A stretch of 64,000 nt of DNA from Streptomyces megasporus (GTDB lineage Bacteria > Actinomycetota > Actinomycetes > Streptomycetales > Streptomycetaceae). This document shows, in pieces, positions 1 to 12,244 of this stretch (position 1 is its first letter; every line of letters starts with the position of its first letter). The stretch lies in contig NZ_JODL01000001.1 of assembly GCF_000718985.1 (NCBI RefSeq), positions 124,001 to 188,000 of the forward strand. The letters run 5' to 3'. The notes beneath the pieces are model-generated. The model worked only from the letters and a program-made list of their open reading frames with translations, searched no databases and was not told where the DNA came from. Made by a program: the position numbers and the translations under genes.

Positions 1-950
1 TGGCGACCGGGTCCCTGGAGTTGGGCGTGCTCGCCGCGGCGGCGCTGTACCTGCGGCGGCTGTACGACCCGATCGACCGGTTGGGGATGTTCCTCAACTC
101 CTACCAGTCCGCGGCGGCCTCCCTGGAGAAGATCGCCGGGCTGCTCGCCCAGGTCCCCTCCGTCCCCGAGCCCGTCCGTCCCCGGCCGCTGCCGGAGCGC
201 TCCGCGGACATGCCCGGCCGCCCGGTGGTCTTCGAGGGCGTGAGCTTCGCCTACCGCACCGGTGGCGAGGTGCTGCCCCGCTTCGACCTGGAGATCCCGG
301 CCGGGCAGACGGTCGCGGTGGTCGGCGCGACCGGTGCGGGCAAGTCCACGCTCGCCAAGCTGCTCGCCCGCTTCTACGACCCCACCGAGGGGCGGGTGCT
401 CCTGGACGGCACCGACCTGCGGGACCTGGCCACCCCCGAACTGCGGCGCGGGGTCGTCATGGTGACGCAGGAGGCGTTCCTGTTCTCGGGCACGGTGGCG
501 GAGAACATCGCGATCGGCCGCCCGGACGCCTCGCGGGAGGAGATCGAGCGGGCGGCGAAGGCGATCGGCGCGCACGACTTCATCACCGCCCTCCCCGACG
601 GGTACGACACCGACGTCCGCAAGCGCGGCGGTCGTATCTCCGCCGGTCAGCGGCAGTTGGTGGCCTTCGCCCGCGCGCTGCTCGCCGACCCGGCCGTGCT
701 CATCCTGGACGAGGCGACCTCCTCGCTGGACGTGCCCGGTGAGCGGGCGGTCCAGCAGGCCATGGACACCGTCCTGCGCGGCCGTACCGCGATGGTGATC
801 GCCCACCGACTGTCGACGGTGGAGATCGCCGACCGGGTCCTGGTGATGGACGCCGGCCGGATCGTCGAGGACGGACGGCCCGCCGATCTCATCGCGGGCA
901 CCGGCCGCTTCGCCGGTCTCCACCGGGCCTGGCGCGACAGCCTGGCCTGA
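1..950 (+). CDS. ABC exporter, C-terminal part (partial at left edge)
   Basis: Only the 3' part is present; the first complete codon is at base 3 and the frame is open to the edge. The visible part holds the end of the transmembrane domain ([12 protein letters not shown] is typical of the last helix and coupling region of type IV ABC exporters), then a full nucleotide-binding domain: Walker [10 protein letters not shown]-loop with [10 protein letters not shown], signature SAGQ, Walker [12 protein letters not shown] and switch His in AHRLS. The signature has Ala where LSGGQ has Gly, which many half-transporters tolerate. It probably exports a small hydrophobic molecule as a homo- or heterodimer; substrate cannot be read from this end. 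It converges on glgP across a strong hairpin. Confidence 0.9.
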   Translation, partial: ATGSLELGVLAAAALYLRRLYDPIDRLGMFLNSYQSAAASLEKIAGLLAQVPSVPEPVRPRPLPERSADMPGRPVVFEGVSFAYRTGGEVLPRFDLEIPAGQTVAVVGATGAGKSTLAKLLARFYDPTEGRVLLDGTDLRDLATPELRRGVVMVTQEAFLFSGTVAENIAIGRPDASREEIERAAKAIGAHDFITALPDGYDTDVRKRGGRISAGQRQLVAFARALLADPAVLILDEATSSLDVPGERAVQQAMDTVLRGRTAMVIAHRLSTVEIADRVLVMDAGRIVEDGRPADLIAGTGRFAGLHRAWRDSLA

Positions 951-965
951 CGCCTCGCCGGGAGT

Positions 966-997
966 CGACGCGCCCGTCGGGTTCGACGGGCGCGTCG
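966..997. terminator. Bidirectional terminator between ABC exporter and glgP
   Basis: Perfect 14-bp stem (left arm CGACGCGCCCGTCG at 966-979, right arm 984-997) with a GGTT loop, 16 nt after the exporter stop and between convergent genes. There is no U-tract, as usual in actinobacteria. A second, wider inverted repeat (1007-1017 with 1053-1063) lies closer to the glgP stop. Confidence 0.8.
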
Positions 998-1075
998 GTC
1001 GTCGGGGCACGGGCGGCTCCCGGCCCGCGCCGGGAACCGTCCGTGCCGGGAGGCCGCCCGTGCCGGGCGCGTGGT

Positions 1076-3667
1076 TCAGCGCATCAGCACCCCGGCGGCC
1101 TGCCTGGCGTCGAGGTCGTCCGGTGGCAGGGCGACCAGGCCCGGTTCGGCCGGGCTCGCCAACAGCGGGTGCGCCGGCAGGACGCGGACGGTGTAGCCGA
1201 ACGCCCCGGCCCGGTCCAGCGCGAGCGGCCCCTCGTACAGCCGGCTCCCGTTCTGCTCCGGCCCCTCGGACGCCTTGAGCGGCACGTGGACGGCGTCCGT
1301 GATGGAGTCCGACTCGTCCACCCGTCCGGCGACCGCCTGCACCTCCACGTCCTCCGGTTCCAGGTCGCCCAGGACCACCCGCACCCGCAGCGAGAGCGAG
1401 CCGCCCAGCGTCACGGACTCGCACACCGACTCCACGTGGTCGATCGCCACGCGCGGCCAGCCCGCGCGCACCCGCGCCTTCCACTCGGCCAACCGGCCCG
1501 CGGTGGGGACGTCCAGCGTCCGGTGGGCGCGGGCCGCCGGGGTGTACAGCCGCTCGACGTACTCGCGCACCATCCGGTCCGCGAGCACCTTCGGGCCCAG
1601 TCGGTCGAGCGTCCGGCGGACCATCTCGATCCACCGCTCCGGCAGACCGCTCCCGGTCACCCCGCGGTCGTAGAAGCAGGGCGCGACCTGCTCCTCCAGC
1701 AGTTCGTACAGCGCCGCGGCCTCTATGGCGTCGCGCCGCTCCCGGTCCTCCGGTCCGTCGCCGAGCGGCCCGTCCCCGACCGTGCCGGCCGTCCCGTCGT
1801 CCGCGGTCGGGATGACCCAGCCGAAGTCCGGCTCGTACCACTCGTCCCACCAGCCGTCCGACACCGAGAGGTTGAGGCAGCCGTTGAGCGCCGCCTTCAT
1901 TCCGGAGGTGCCGCACGCCTCCAGCGGGCGGAGCGGGTTGTTGAGCCAGACGTCACAGCCGGTGTAGAGCCGCTGTGCCATGCCCATGCCGTAGTCGGGC
2001 AGGAAGACGATCCGGTGCCGCACCCTCGGGTCGTCGGCGAAGCGCACCAGCTCCTGGATCAGCCGCTTGCCGCCGTCGTCGGCCGGATGCGCCTTGCCGG
2101 CGACCACGAACTGGACCGGCCTGCTCGGGTGGAGCAGCAGACTCGTGAACCGTTCGCGGTCGCGCAGCATCAACGTCAGCCGCTTGTAGGAGGGAACGCG
2201 CCGCGCGAAGCCGACGGTGAGCACCTCCGGGTCCAGGACGCCGTCGATCCACCCCAGTTCCGCGTGGGACGCGCCGCGCTGCCGCCAGGAGTCGTACAGC
2301 CGCCTGCGCACCTCGTGGACCAGTTGTTCGCGCAGCGTGCGGCGGGTCTCCCAGAGTTCGGCGTCGGTGGGCTCGTCCCGCAGCGCCCGTACCTCGTCGG
2401 CGGTCCAGGTGGGGGCGTGGACGCCGTTGGTGACGGAGGTGATGGGCACCTCCGCGGCGTCGAAGCCCGGCCACAGCCCGGCGAACATCTCCCGGCTGAC
2501 CGCGCCGTGCAGTGTGGAGACGCCATTGGCCCGCTGGGCGAGCCGCAGTCCCATGACGGCCATGTTGAACAGGTTCGGGGAGCCGCCGGGGTAGGTCTCC
2601 GTGCCCAGCTCCAGCACCCGTTCCACGTCCACGCCGGGCAGCTCGCCGTCCTCGCCGAAGTGACGGGCCACCAGGTCGCGGTCGAAGCGGTCGATTCCGG
2701 CGGGCACGGGGGTGTGGGTGGTGAACACCGTCCCGGCGCGCACGGCCTCCAGTGCGGTGTCGAAGGGGACGCCCCGCTCGCTCAGTTCCCGGATGCGTTC
2801 CAGGCCGAGGAAGCCCGCGTGGCCCTCGTTGGTGTGGAACACCTCCGGTTCGGGGTGCCCGGTGACGCGGCAGTACGCGCGCACCGCCCGCACTCCGCCG
2901 ATGCCCAGCAGCATCTCCTGGAGCAGCCGGTGCTCGCTGCCGCCGCCGTAGAGCCGGTCGGTGACCTCGCGCTCGCGGGGGGCGTTCTCCTCCACGTCGG
3001 AGTCGAGCAGCAGCAGTGGTACGCGGCCGACCCGCGCCTGCCAGACGTGGGCGCGCAGGCTCCGCCCGCCGGGCAGTCGCAGCTCCACGCGGATCGGGGC
3101 GCCGCCGGGTCCGCGCAGCAGCTCCAGCGGCATCTCGTTGGGGTCCAGGACGGGGTAGTGCTCCTGCTGCCAGCCGTCCCGCGACAGGCTCTGCCGGAAG
3201 TAGCCGTGTCGGTACAGCAGCCCCACTCCGATCAGCGGGACGCCGAGGTCGCTGGCGGCCTTGAGATGGTCGCCGGCGAGGATGCCGAGTCCGCCGGAGT
3301 ACTGCGGCAGGGCGGCGGTGATGCCGAACTCGGGCGAGAAGTAGGCGATGGCCGCGGGTGGTTCGCCCTCCAGCCGCTGGTACCACCGAGGTTCGGTCAG
3401 GTAGTCCTGCAGGTCGCCGGCGACGACGGCGAGCCGCCGCAGGAAACCGCGGTCCTGGGCCAGTTCCCGGAGCCGCTCCGCGGGGACGGCTCCCAGCAGC
3501 CGCACCGGGTCGCCGGCGGCGGTCTGCCGGCCGTCGGGATCGACGGCCCGGAGGAGTTCTCTGCTCTCGGTATGCCATGACCAGCGCAGATTGTGCGCCA
3601 GGTCGCCGAGTGGTCGTAGGGGTTCCGGAAGGACGGGACGCACGGAGAATCGACGAATGGCCTTCAC
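1076..3667 (-). CDS. glgP: Alpha-glucan phosphorylase
   Basis: 863 aa. It releases glucose-1-phosphate from the non-reducing ends of glycogen-type glucans with a PLP cofactor. The start is the GTG of (M)KAIRRFSVRP: this is where similarity to GlgP-type phosphorylases begins, and in-frame sequence upstream looks non-coding. The N-terminal block with HNLRWSWH and FSPEFGI is typical of the bacterial GlgP subgroup rather than the MalP/muscle type. The PLP-binding lysine is K591 in GTSGMKAALNG. It is divergent from the glgE operon, so glucan synthesis and breakdown genes share an intergenic control region. The antisense frame is open for long stretches because of G+C content; the phosphorylase frame is clearly the gene. 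Confidence 0.93.
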   Translation of the reverse strand: MKAIRRFSVRPVLPEPLRPLGDLAHNLRWSWHTESRELLRAVDPDGRQTAAGDPVRLLGAVPAERLRELAQDRGFLRRLAVVAGDLQDYLTEPRWYQRLEGEPPAAIAYFSPEFGITAALPQYSGGLGILAGDHLKAASDLGVPLIGVGLLYRHGYFRQSLSRDGWQQEHYPVLDPNEMPLELLRGPGGAPIRVELRLPGGRSLRAHVWQARVGRVPLLLLDSDVEENAPREREVTDRLYGGGSEHRLLQEMLLGIGGVRAVRAYCRVTGHPEPEVFHTNEGHAGFLGLERIRELSERGVPFDTALEAVRAGTVFTTHTPVPAGIDRFDRDLVARHFGEDGELPGVDVERVLELGTETYPGGSPNLFNMAVMGLRLAQRANGVSTLHGAVSREMFAGLWPGFDAAEVPITSVTNGVHAPTWTADEVRALRDEPTDAELWETRRTLREQLVHEVRRRLYDSWRQRGASHAELGWIDGVLDPEVLTVGFARRVPSYKRLTLMLRDRERFTSLLLHPSRPVQFVVAGKAHPADDGGKRLIQELVRFADDPRVRHRIVFLPDYGMGMAQRLYTGCDVWLNNPLRPLEACGTSGMKAALNGCLNLSVSDGWWDEWYEPDFGWVIPTADDGTAGTVGDGPLGDGPEDRERRDAIEAAALYELLEEQVAPCFYDRGVTGSGLPERWIEMVRRTLDRLGPKVLADRMVREYVERLYTPAARAHRTLDVPTAGRLAEWKARVRAGWPRVAIDHVESVCESVTLGGSLSLRVRVVLGDLEPEDVEVQAVAGRVDESDSITDAVHVPLKASEGPEQNGSRLYEGPLALDRAGAFGYTVRVLPAHPLLASPAEPGLVALPPDDLDARQAAGVLMR

Positions 3668-3993
3668 ATCTCGACGGTAGCGGGATCGCCGGGCTTTTCG
3701 CCTCACAAACATGATTCGCGTCTCGAACTGTCGTATACGGACATATGACGGGACGCAGTGCCGCAACACGCCCGGAATGCCGGCACCCGGTGCCGCACCG
3801 GGGCGCGAAAACGCCGACGGCACCGTTCTCGTGGCGCGTCCGCCCCTCGTGTGCGCGGCTACATGCCGGTAGTTCACATTCCATCGGATTTCCCCTCCCA
3901 TCCGCATGGGCAGGTTCTTTTCCTGACGCCCCTTCGGGGCACCCGCACACGAGAACCGTCACGCCACCCGAGTGAAAGCGGACAGGAGCGGCC
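3668..3993. promoter_or_regulatory. Divergent glgP/glgE intergenic region
   Basis: 326 nt without a supportable gene. It must hold the promoters of glgP (leftward) and the glgE operon (rightward). The middle (about 3710-3760 and 3865-3925) is less G+C-rich than its surroundings. A small hairpin with a UUCG-type loop (GCCCC-TTC-GGGGC, 3928-3940) lies in the presumed glgE leader, 54 nt before its start. I see no convincing -35/-10 pair and no clear Crp- or DasR-like palindrome. Confidence 0.6.
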
Positions 3994-6082
3994 ATGCCCG
4001 CGACCCGTAAGCGGTCCGTGGAACGGATAGAAAGAACAAAACCACCCATAACGCCCCCAGGTGAGCCAATGATCGGTCGCATTCCCGTACTGGACGTCCA
4101 CCCGCTCGTCGACTGCGGACGCCGCCCGGCGAAGGCCGTGGTCGGAGAGACCTTCCGGATCTCGGCCACCGTCTTCCGCGAGGGACACGACGCGGTCGGC
4201 GCGAACGTGGTCCTGCGCGATCCCGGCGGACGGTCCGGCCCCTGGACCCCGATGCGCGAACTGGCCCCCGGCACCGACCGTTGGGGCGCCGAGGTGACCC
4301 CCGACGCCGAGGGCCGCTGGACCTACTGCGTCGAGGCGTGGGGAGATCCGATCGGCACCTGGCGACACGCCGCGCGCGTCAAGGTCCCGGCCGGGATCGA
4401 CACCGAGCTCACCTTCGCCGAGGGGGCGGCGCTGCACGAGCGGGCCGCCGCCGGAGTGCCCAAGAACGAGGGGCGCGCGGCGGTCCTGGACGCGGTGGAC
4501 GCCCTGCGCGACGCCTCCCGCCCGGTCGCCGCGCGGCTGGCGGCGGCCCTGACCCCGGAGGTGACGTCCGTGCTGGACCGTCACCCGCTGCGCGAACCGA
4601 TCACCGTCACACGCCCGCTGCCGCTGCTGGTGGAGCGGAAGAGGGCGCTGTTCGGCTCCTGGTACGAGTTCTTCCCGCGCTCGGAGGGCGCGGTCGTGCG
4701 GGAGGGCGAACCCCCCGTACCGGGCACCCTGCGCACCGCCGCCGACCGGCTCCCCGCGGTGGCCGCGATGGGCTTCGACGTGGTCTACCTGCCGCCGATC
4801 CACCCCATCGGCGAATCGTTCCGCAAGGGGCCCAACAACTCCCTGACGGCGGGCCCCCACGACGTGGGCAGCCCCTGGGCCATCGGCTCCGCCGCCGGCG
4901 GCCACGACGCGATCCACCCGGACCTGGGCACCTTCGAGGACTTCGACCACTTCGTGACCCGCGCCCGCGAACTGCGGATGGAGGTCGCACTCGACTTCGC
5001 CCTCCAGTGCTCCCCGGACCACCCGTGGGTCAAGGAGCACCCGGAGTGGTTCCACCACCGCCCCGACGGCTCGATCGCCTACGCCGAGAACCCGCCGAAG
5101 AAGTACCAGGACATCTACCCCATCGCCTTCGACGCGGACTTCCCCGGCATCGTCGAGGAGACCCTGCGCGTCCTGCGGCTGTGGATGGACCACGGGGTGC
5201 GGATCTTCCGCGTGGACAACCCCCACACCAAACCGGTCGTCTTCTGGGAGAAGGTGATCGGCGAGATCAACAAAACCGACCCCGACGTCATCTTCCTCGC
5301 CGAGGCGTTCACCCGTCCCGCCATGATGCACACCCTGGCGAAGATCGGGTTCCAGCAGTCGTACACCTATTTCACCTGGCGCAACGGCAAGGACGAACTG
5401 ACCGAGTACCTCACCGAACTCTCCGGTGACGCCGCCTCGTACATGCGGCCCAACTTCTTCGTCAACACCCCCGACATCCTGCACGAGTACCTCCAGCACG
5501 GCGGGCGCCACGCCTTCGAGATCCGAGCGGTGCTCGCGGCCACCCTCTCCCCCACCTGGGGCGTCTACGCGGGCTACGAACTGTGCGAGTCGACACCGGT
5601 GAGGCCGGGCAGCGAGGAGTACCTTGACTCGGAGAAGTACCAGCTCCGCCCACGCGACTGGGTCGCCGCCGAACGGTCGGGCGCCACCATCACGCCCCTG
5701 ATCACCGAGCTGAACCGGCTGCGCCGCCGCCACCCGGCCCTGCAGCACCTGCGCAATCTGCGCTTCCACCACTCCGACAACCCGGCGATCATCGTCTACT
5801 CCAAGCGCAGCACGCGTCCGTACGCCGACACGGTTCTCGCGGTGGTCAACCTCGACCCCCACCACACCCACGAGGCCACGGTCTCGTTGAACCTGACGGA
5901 ACTCGGTCTCACGCCCGCTCAGGAGAGCGGCGCCGAGCTTTTCCCGGTGCGCGACGAGCTCACCGGCGAGACCTATCACTGGGGCAGGGACAACTATGTG
6001 CGCCTCGAACCGGGCCGTGCCGCGGCGCCGGCGCACATCCTCACCCTGCGACCGTCCTCACAGACCGGAGGGTCACCCAACC

Positions 6083-6096
<14 letters not shown>
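3994..6096 (+). CDS. glgE: Alpha-1,4-glucan:maltose-1-phosphate maltosyltransferase
   Basis: 700 aa, GH13 subfamily 3. It transfers maltosyl units from maltose-1-phosphate to growing alpha-1,4-glucan. The three catalytic carboxylates are in place: nucleophile D408 in IFRVDNPH, acid/base E437 in FLAEAFTRP and D494 in NTPDILHEY. Their spacing equals that which I recall for characterised S. coelicolor GlgE (D394/E423/D480). An N-terminal beta-sandwich (about 28-135) precedes the barrel. The ATG has AGGAG at 3984-3988. Its 3' end overlaps treS by 14 nt, so the two are co-translated. First gene of glgE-treS-mak-glgB. In mycobacteria the pathway is essential when maltose-1-phosphate accumulates. 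Confidence 0.96.
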
Positions 6097-7780
<1,684 letters not shown>

Positions 7781-7801
7781 CAGGGCCCAGAAAAGGGCGG
7801 C

Positions 7802-7840
7802 GGCCCGGGAAACGACCGGAACACAGGTTAGTCCCGGGCC
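7802..7840 (+). other. Hairpin between treS and mak
   Basis: 9-bp perfect arms (GGCCCGGGA at 7802-7810, TCCCGGGCC at 7832-7840) around a 21-nt loop, 22 nt after the treS stop. It could attenuate transcription between treS and mak. A TACCTT hexamer at 7970-7975, 25 nt before mak, is a possible -10 for a separate mak transcript, but no matching -35 is evident. Confidence 0.4.
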
Positions 7841-7999
7841 ACCGTGGGCACCCTTTTCATCACCACCGACGGGGACGGTCAGTCGAGCTCACTAGCCCGG
7901 TCGGTGGGTACTCCCCGACACGTCCCGCACCGCCGGACAGCCACAGCCGCAATCCGGGACACTCTGCCGTACCTTTCGTGTGCCCGGGGAAAGGACGCC

Positions 8000-9439
8000 A
8001 TGTCGGACAGCTCCTCGCCCCGCGCCGCCGTCGCCACGCGCGAGTCCGGGGGCGCGGCGCTGCTGCGTTCGCTCACGCCACTGCTCACCGAATGGCTTCC
8101 GCGGCAACGCTGGTTCGCCGGGAAAGGCCGGCCCGTCAGCGGGTTCACCCTGGTCGCCGCCACCGAGCTGGTGCCGTGCACGAGCGGCGCCGCGCCGGGC
8201 CTGCTCCACCTCCTCGTCCGCGCCCGACAGCCGGGCGGGCCGGAGCAGACCCATCCCGTGCTCGCCGACTGCTACCAACTGCTGCTCGGCGTGCGCCCCG
8301 CCCTGCCGCCCCCGCTCGCGGGCTCGCTGATCGGTCACCCCGCCGACGGGCCGCTGCGCGGTCGCACGGTGTACGAGGCATTGCACGATCCACGGTTGGC
8401 CGCCGTGCTGCTGGAGCGGCTGCGCTCCCCCGGCCGACTGGGGCCGCTGCGCTTCCAACGCGAGCGCGGCACCGTCATCCCCACCGGGCTGCCGCCCAGG
8501 CCGTTGAGCGTGGAGCAGTCGAACTCCTCGGTGGTCTACGGCGACCGGTACATCCTCAAGCTCTTCCGCCGCGTCAGCCCCGGCGTCAACCCGGACCTGG
8601 AGCTGCCGCTCGCCCTGGCGCGGGCCGGTTCGGACCGGGTGCCGGCGCCCGCCGCGTGGTTCGAGGCACGGCCCGGCGGCGAGACCGGCGAGCCGATGAC
8701 GCTGGGCGTGCTCCAGCCCTTCCTGCCCGGTACCGGTGACGGCTGGCAGCTCGCGCTGCGCTCGCTGGCGGCCCACGGCGACTTCACCGCCGCCGCGTGG
8801 GCGCTCGGCCAGGCGATCGCCGAGGTGCACACCACGCTCGCGGACGCGCTGCCGGTGACCGCGCTGCGCCGCCGCCAGTTGGAGTTCATCGCCTCCGGGA
8901 TGAACGAGCGGCTGGAGGCCGCCGCCGCCTCCGTGCCCGCCCTGCGCCCGTACCGCGGCCGGCTCCACTCCGTCTTCAACGCCGTCGCCGACCTCGGCCA
9001 CGGTGGGGGCACCTGGTCCGCGCAGCGGATCCACGGCGACCTCCACCTGGGACAGGCGCTGTGCGCGGGGTCCGACGACCGGTGGTCGATCATCGACTTC
9101 GAGGGCGAGCCCGCCCGCCCGATCGCCGAGCGGCGCCGTCCGCAGCCGGTGGTACGGGACATCGCGGGCATACTGCGCTCGTTCGACTATGCGGCGTGCC
9201 AGCACGCCCGGGCCTCCTCCGGCGACGCCGAGTGGGCCCGCGAGTGGGCCGAGAAGAATCGTGACGCCTACTGCTCCGGTTACGCCGACGCCTCCGGCTC
9301 CGATCCGCGCGACGAGGACGTGCTGCTGCGCGCGTACGAGACGGACAAGGCCGTCTACGAAGTCCTGTACGAGGCCAGGCACCGCCCCGCCTGGCTCGCC
9401 ATCCCGATGTCCGCCATCCACCGGCTCGCGGACGCCTGA
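8000..9439 (+). CDS. mak: Maltokinase (Pep2 type)
   Basis: 479 aa. It phosphorylates maltose with ATP to give alpha-maltose-1-phosphate, the donor for GlgE. The fold is related to aminoglycoside phosphotransferases: an N-terminal cap ([17 protein letters not shown], about 27-45), the catalytic loop IHGDLHLGQ (D347) and the metal-binding IIDFEGEP (D366). The start is taken at MSDSSSP, which follows GGAAAGGA by 6 nt; the open frame to an earlier GTG at 7844 is not conserved-looking. 219 nt separate it from treS, the only wide gap in the operon; the gap holds an inverted repeat. glgB follows after 29 nt. Confidence 0.93.
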   Translation: MSDSSSPRAAVATRESGGAALLRSLTPLLTEWLPRQRWFAGKGRPVSGFTLVAATELVPCTSGAAPGLLHLLVRARQPGGPEQTHPVLADCYQLLLGVRPALPPPLAGSLIGHPADGPLRGRTVYEALHDPRLAAVLLERLRSPGRLGPLRFQRERGTVIPTGLPPRPLSVEQSNSSVVYGDRYILKLFRRVSPGVNPDLELPLALARAGSDRVPAPAAWFEARPGGETGEPMTLGVLQPFLPGTGDGWQLALRSLAAHGDFTAAAWALGQAIAEVHTTLADALPVTALRRRQLEFIASGMNERLEAAAASVPALRPYRGRLHSVFNAVADLGHGGGTWSAQRIHGDLHLGQALCAGSDDRWSIIDFEGEPARPIAERRRPQPVVRDIAGILRSFDYAACQHARASSGDAEWAREWAEKNRDAYCSGYADASGSDPRDEDVLLRAYETDKAVYEVLYEARHRPAWLAIPMSAIHRLADA

Positions 9440-9468
9440 TCGACTCTGCGCACCAGGAGGCCTCTTCC

Positions 9469-12117
9469 GTGACCCCCCGCCCCGACAGCCGACCGCCCTC
9501 CGACGCCTCTTCGCGGACCGCCCGCGCCGGCGCCCGGGACGAGGGCTCCGCCCCGGCCGCGCCTTCCGGACCGCCGGCCCCACAGGACGCGGCGGGACCG
9601 GCGGGGCCCGCCGGGACCGTGAAGAAGGCCGCGCCGAGGAAGGCGGCGCCGAAGACGGCGAAGACGACCGGGAAGGCCCCCTCGAAGGCCCCCGCGCGAG
9701 CCGTGGCGCAGACCCCCGAGCGGGAGAACCCGGCAGTGGGCGCCGAGGGCTCCGCCGAGGACTCCGCCGCGCGGCCCCCGGGCGCCTCCCCGGAACCGAT
9801 CGCCCCGAGGCAGTCCGAGCCGCTCAAGGAGCACGCCGCCAACTGGCCCGACGCCCGACCGCCCGCCCCCCGCAGGAGCGAGGACACCCCCTCCCCGCAC
9901 CAACTGCGGCCGGCCGATCCGCTGGACCCGGGCGAGCGCCTGCGCCTCCTCCACGGCTCCCACCACGACCCGCACGCGGTGCTCGGCGCCCACCGGACGC
10001 AGGGCGGGGTGCTGTTCCGGGCGCTGCGTCCGTACGCCCGCGCGGTCACCGTCCTGGTCGAGGGGATGCGCGCCGAACTCCACGACGACGGCGACGGACT
10101 GTTCTCCGGGGTGCTGCCCCTGGCCGAAGGTCCCGCCGTCCCCCCGTACCGGCTGCTGGTGCGCTACGGCGAGGAGCCGGGGGTGGACGAGATCGAGACC
10201 GAGGACCCCTACCGCTTCCTGCCCGCCCTCGGCGAGCTGGACCTGCATCTGATCGGCGAGGGCCGTCACGAGGAGCTGTGGCGGGCACTCGGCGCGCGTC
10301 CCATGGTCCACGCCGGGGTGTCCGGCACCCGCTTCACCGTTTGGGCGCCCAACGCGCTGGGCGTACGGGTCGCCGGGGACTTCGCCCACTGGGACGGGAC
10401 GGCCTTCCCCATGCGGTCGCTGGGCGGCAGCGGCGTGTGGGAGCTGTTCCTGCCCGGCGTCAAGCCGGGCGCGCTGTACAAGTTCGACATCACCCGCCCC
10501 GACGGCTCCCACACCCTGCGCGCCGACCCGATGGCCCGCCGCACCGAGGTGCCGCCCGCGACCGCCTCGATCGTGGAGGAGTCGGAGTACGTCTGGCACG
10601 ACGAGGAGTGGATGGCGCGCCGCGCCGAGCGCGCCCCCCACCAGGCGCCGCTGTCGGTCTACGAGGTGCACCTGCCGTCCTGGCGTCCGGGCCTGACCTA
10701 CCGCGAACTGGCCGAGCAACTCCCGGCGTACGTCAAGGACCTGGGCTTCACGCACGTGGAGCTGATGCCGATCGCCGAGCACCCCTTCGGGGGGTCCTGG
10801 GGCTACCAGGTCACCGGCTTCTACGCGCCCACCGCGCGGATGGGCACGCCCGACGACTTCCGGTACCTGGTCGACCGCCTCCACCAGGAGGGCATCGGCG
10901 TGCTGATGGACTGGGTGCCCGCGCACTTCCCCAAGGACGAGTGGGCGCTGGCCCGCTTCGACGGCACCGCGCTGTACGAGCACTCCGACCCGGCCCGCGC
11001 CGAGCACCCGGACTGGGGGACGCTGGAGTTCAACTTCGGCCGCACCGAGGTCCGCAACTTCCTCGTCGCCAACGCGGTCTACTGGTGCGAGGAGTTCCAC
11101 ATCGACGGCCTGCGGGTGGACGCCGTCGCCTCCATGCTCTACCTCGACTACTCGCGCGAGTCCGGCCAGTGGACCCCCAACGTCCACGGCGGGCGGGAGA
11201 ACCTGGAGGCGGTGGCGTTCCTCCAGGAGATGAACGCCACCGTCTACCGCCGCTGCCCGGGGGTGATCACCGCCGCCGAGGAGTCCACCGCCTGGGACGG
11301 CGTCACCCGCGCCACCCACCACATCGGGCCGGGGGGCTTCGGCGGGCTGGGGTTCGGCTTCAAGTGGAACATGGGCTGGATGCACGACTCCCTGGAGTAC
11401 ATGGTCAAGGAGCCGGTCCACCGCAAGTACCACCACAACGAGATGACGTTCTCCATGGTGTACGCCTACTCGGAGAACTACATCCTGCCGATCTCCCACG
11501 ACGAGGTGGTGCACGGCAAGCGCTCGCTGGTGTCCAAGATGCCGGGCGACTGGTGGCAGCGGCGTGCCAACCACCGCGCCTACCTGGGCTTCATGTGGTC
11601 CCATCCGGGCAAGCAACTCCTTTTCATGGGGCAGGAGTTCGCCCAGGGGGCGGAGTGGTCGGAGGCGCACGGCCCGGACTGGTGGCTGCTGGACCCGGCG
11701 TACCCCGCCTCGGACGACCACCGGGGCGTGCGCGACCTGGTCCGCGACCTCAACCGCGTCTACACCGCCACGCCCGCGCTGTGGGAGCGGGACACCGACC
11801 CGGCCGGCTTCTCCTGGATCGAGGGGGGCGCGGCCGACGACAACGTCTTCGCGTTCCTGCGGTACGCCGCCGACGGCACGCCCCTGATCGCCGTCTCCAA
11901 CTTCTCACCCGTCGTCCGCCACGACTACCGGCTCGGCGTCCCCGAGGAGGTCCCGGCCTGGCGCGAGATCCTCAATACCGACGCGGCGCGGTACGGCGGC
12001 GGCGACGTGGGCAACCCGGAGCCGCTGAAGACCGACTCCGTCCCGGCCCACGGCCGTCCCGCCCACATCGCCCCGACGCTGCCGCCGCTGGCGACGATCT
12101 GGCTGGTACCGGCCTGA
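9469..12117 (+). CDS. glgB: 1,4-alpha-glucan branching enzyme
   Basis: 882 aa, GH13 subfamily 9. It introduces alpha-1,6 branches into the linear glucan made by GlgE. GTG start with CAGGAGG at 9454-9460, 8 nt away. The first ~150 residues are unusual: low-complexity, Ala/Pro/Lys-rich with a histone-tail-like stretch ([20 protein letters not shown], about 52-71), followed by two beta-sandwich N-modules (about 155-265 and 270-375) and the barrel. Catalytic residues D551 (GLRVDAV), E604 (TAAEEST) and the Asp of [10 protein letters not shown] are present. Last gene of the glgE operon; a double hairpin follows. Confidence 0.95.
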   Translation: MTPRPDSRPPSDASSRTARAGARDEGSAPAAPSGPPAPQDAAGPAGPAGTVKKAAPRKAAPKTAKTTGKAPSKAPARAVAQTPERENPAVGAEGSAEDSAARPPGASPEPIAPRQSEPLKEHAANWPDARPPAPRRSEDTPSPHQLRPADPLDPGERLRLLHGSHHDPHAVLGAHRTQGGVLFRALRPYARAVTVLVEGMRAELHDDGDGLFSGVLPLAEGPAVPPYRLLVRYGEEPGVDEIETEDPYRFLPALGELDLHLIGEGRHEELWRALGARPMVHAGVSGTRFTVWAPNALGVRVAGDFAHWDGTAFPMRSLGGSGVWELFLPGVKPGALYKFDITRPDGSHTLRADPMARRTEVPPATASIVEESEYVWHDEEWMARRAERAPHQAPLSVYEVHLPSWRPGLTYRELAEQLPAYVKDLGFTHVELMPIAEHPFGGSWGYQVTGFYAPTARMGTPDDFRYLVDRLHQEGIGVLMDWVPAHFPKDEWALARFDGTALYEHSDPARAEHPDWGTLEFNFGRTEVRNFLVANAVYWCEEFHIDGLRVDAVASMLYLDYSRESGQWTPNVHGGRENLEAVAFLQEMNATVYRRCPGVITAAEESTAWDGVTRATHHIGPGGFGGLGFGFKWNMGWMHDSLEYMVKEPVHRKYHHNEMTFSMVYAYSENYILPISHDEVVHGKRSLVSKMPGDWWQRRANHRAYLGFMWSHPGKQLLFMGQEFAQGAEWSEAHGPDWWLLDPAYPASDDHRGVRDLVRDLNRVYTATPALWERDTDPAGFSWIEGGAADDNVFAFLRYAADGTPLIAVSNFSPVVRHDYRLGVPEEVPAWREILNTDAARYGGGDVGNPEPLKTDSVPAHGRPAHIAPTLPPLATIWLVPA

Positions 12118-12124
12118 GACCGAG

Positions 12125-12153
12125 GCTTCCGGTCCCGGTCCGGGACCGGAAGC
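12125..12153. terminator. Terminator after glgB (first hairpin)
   Basis: Perfect 13-bp stem, left arm GCTTCCGGTCCCG at 12125-12137, right arm 12141-12153, loop GTC, 7 nt after the glgB stop. Confidence 0.8.
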
Positions 12154-12180
12154 CCGGACCGGAAGCCCGGATCGGAAACG

Positions 12181-12221
12181 GCCGCACGGCCCTGTCCGGG
12201 GGGTGGACAGGACCGTGCGGC
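12181..12221. terminator. Terminator between glgB and dctA (second hairpin)
   Basis: 17-bp stem with one mismatch (12181-12197 with 12205-12221) and a 7-nt G-rich loop, 23 nt past the leftward dctA stop. It probably serves dctA and backs up the first hairpin for glgB. Confidence 0.75.
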
Positions 12222-12244
12222 GAGCCCGGGGCGGATGCGGGGAG

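Noticed and set aside
1043..3580. Long open frame opposite glgP
   Set aside because: Its translation is an Arg/Val/Gln/Pro-rich mirror of the glgP codons with no domain; G+C-rich DNA commonly leaves antisense frames open.
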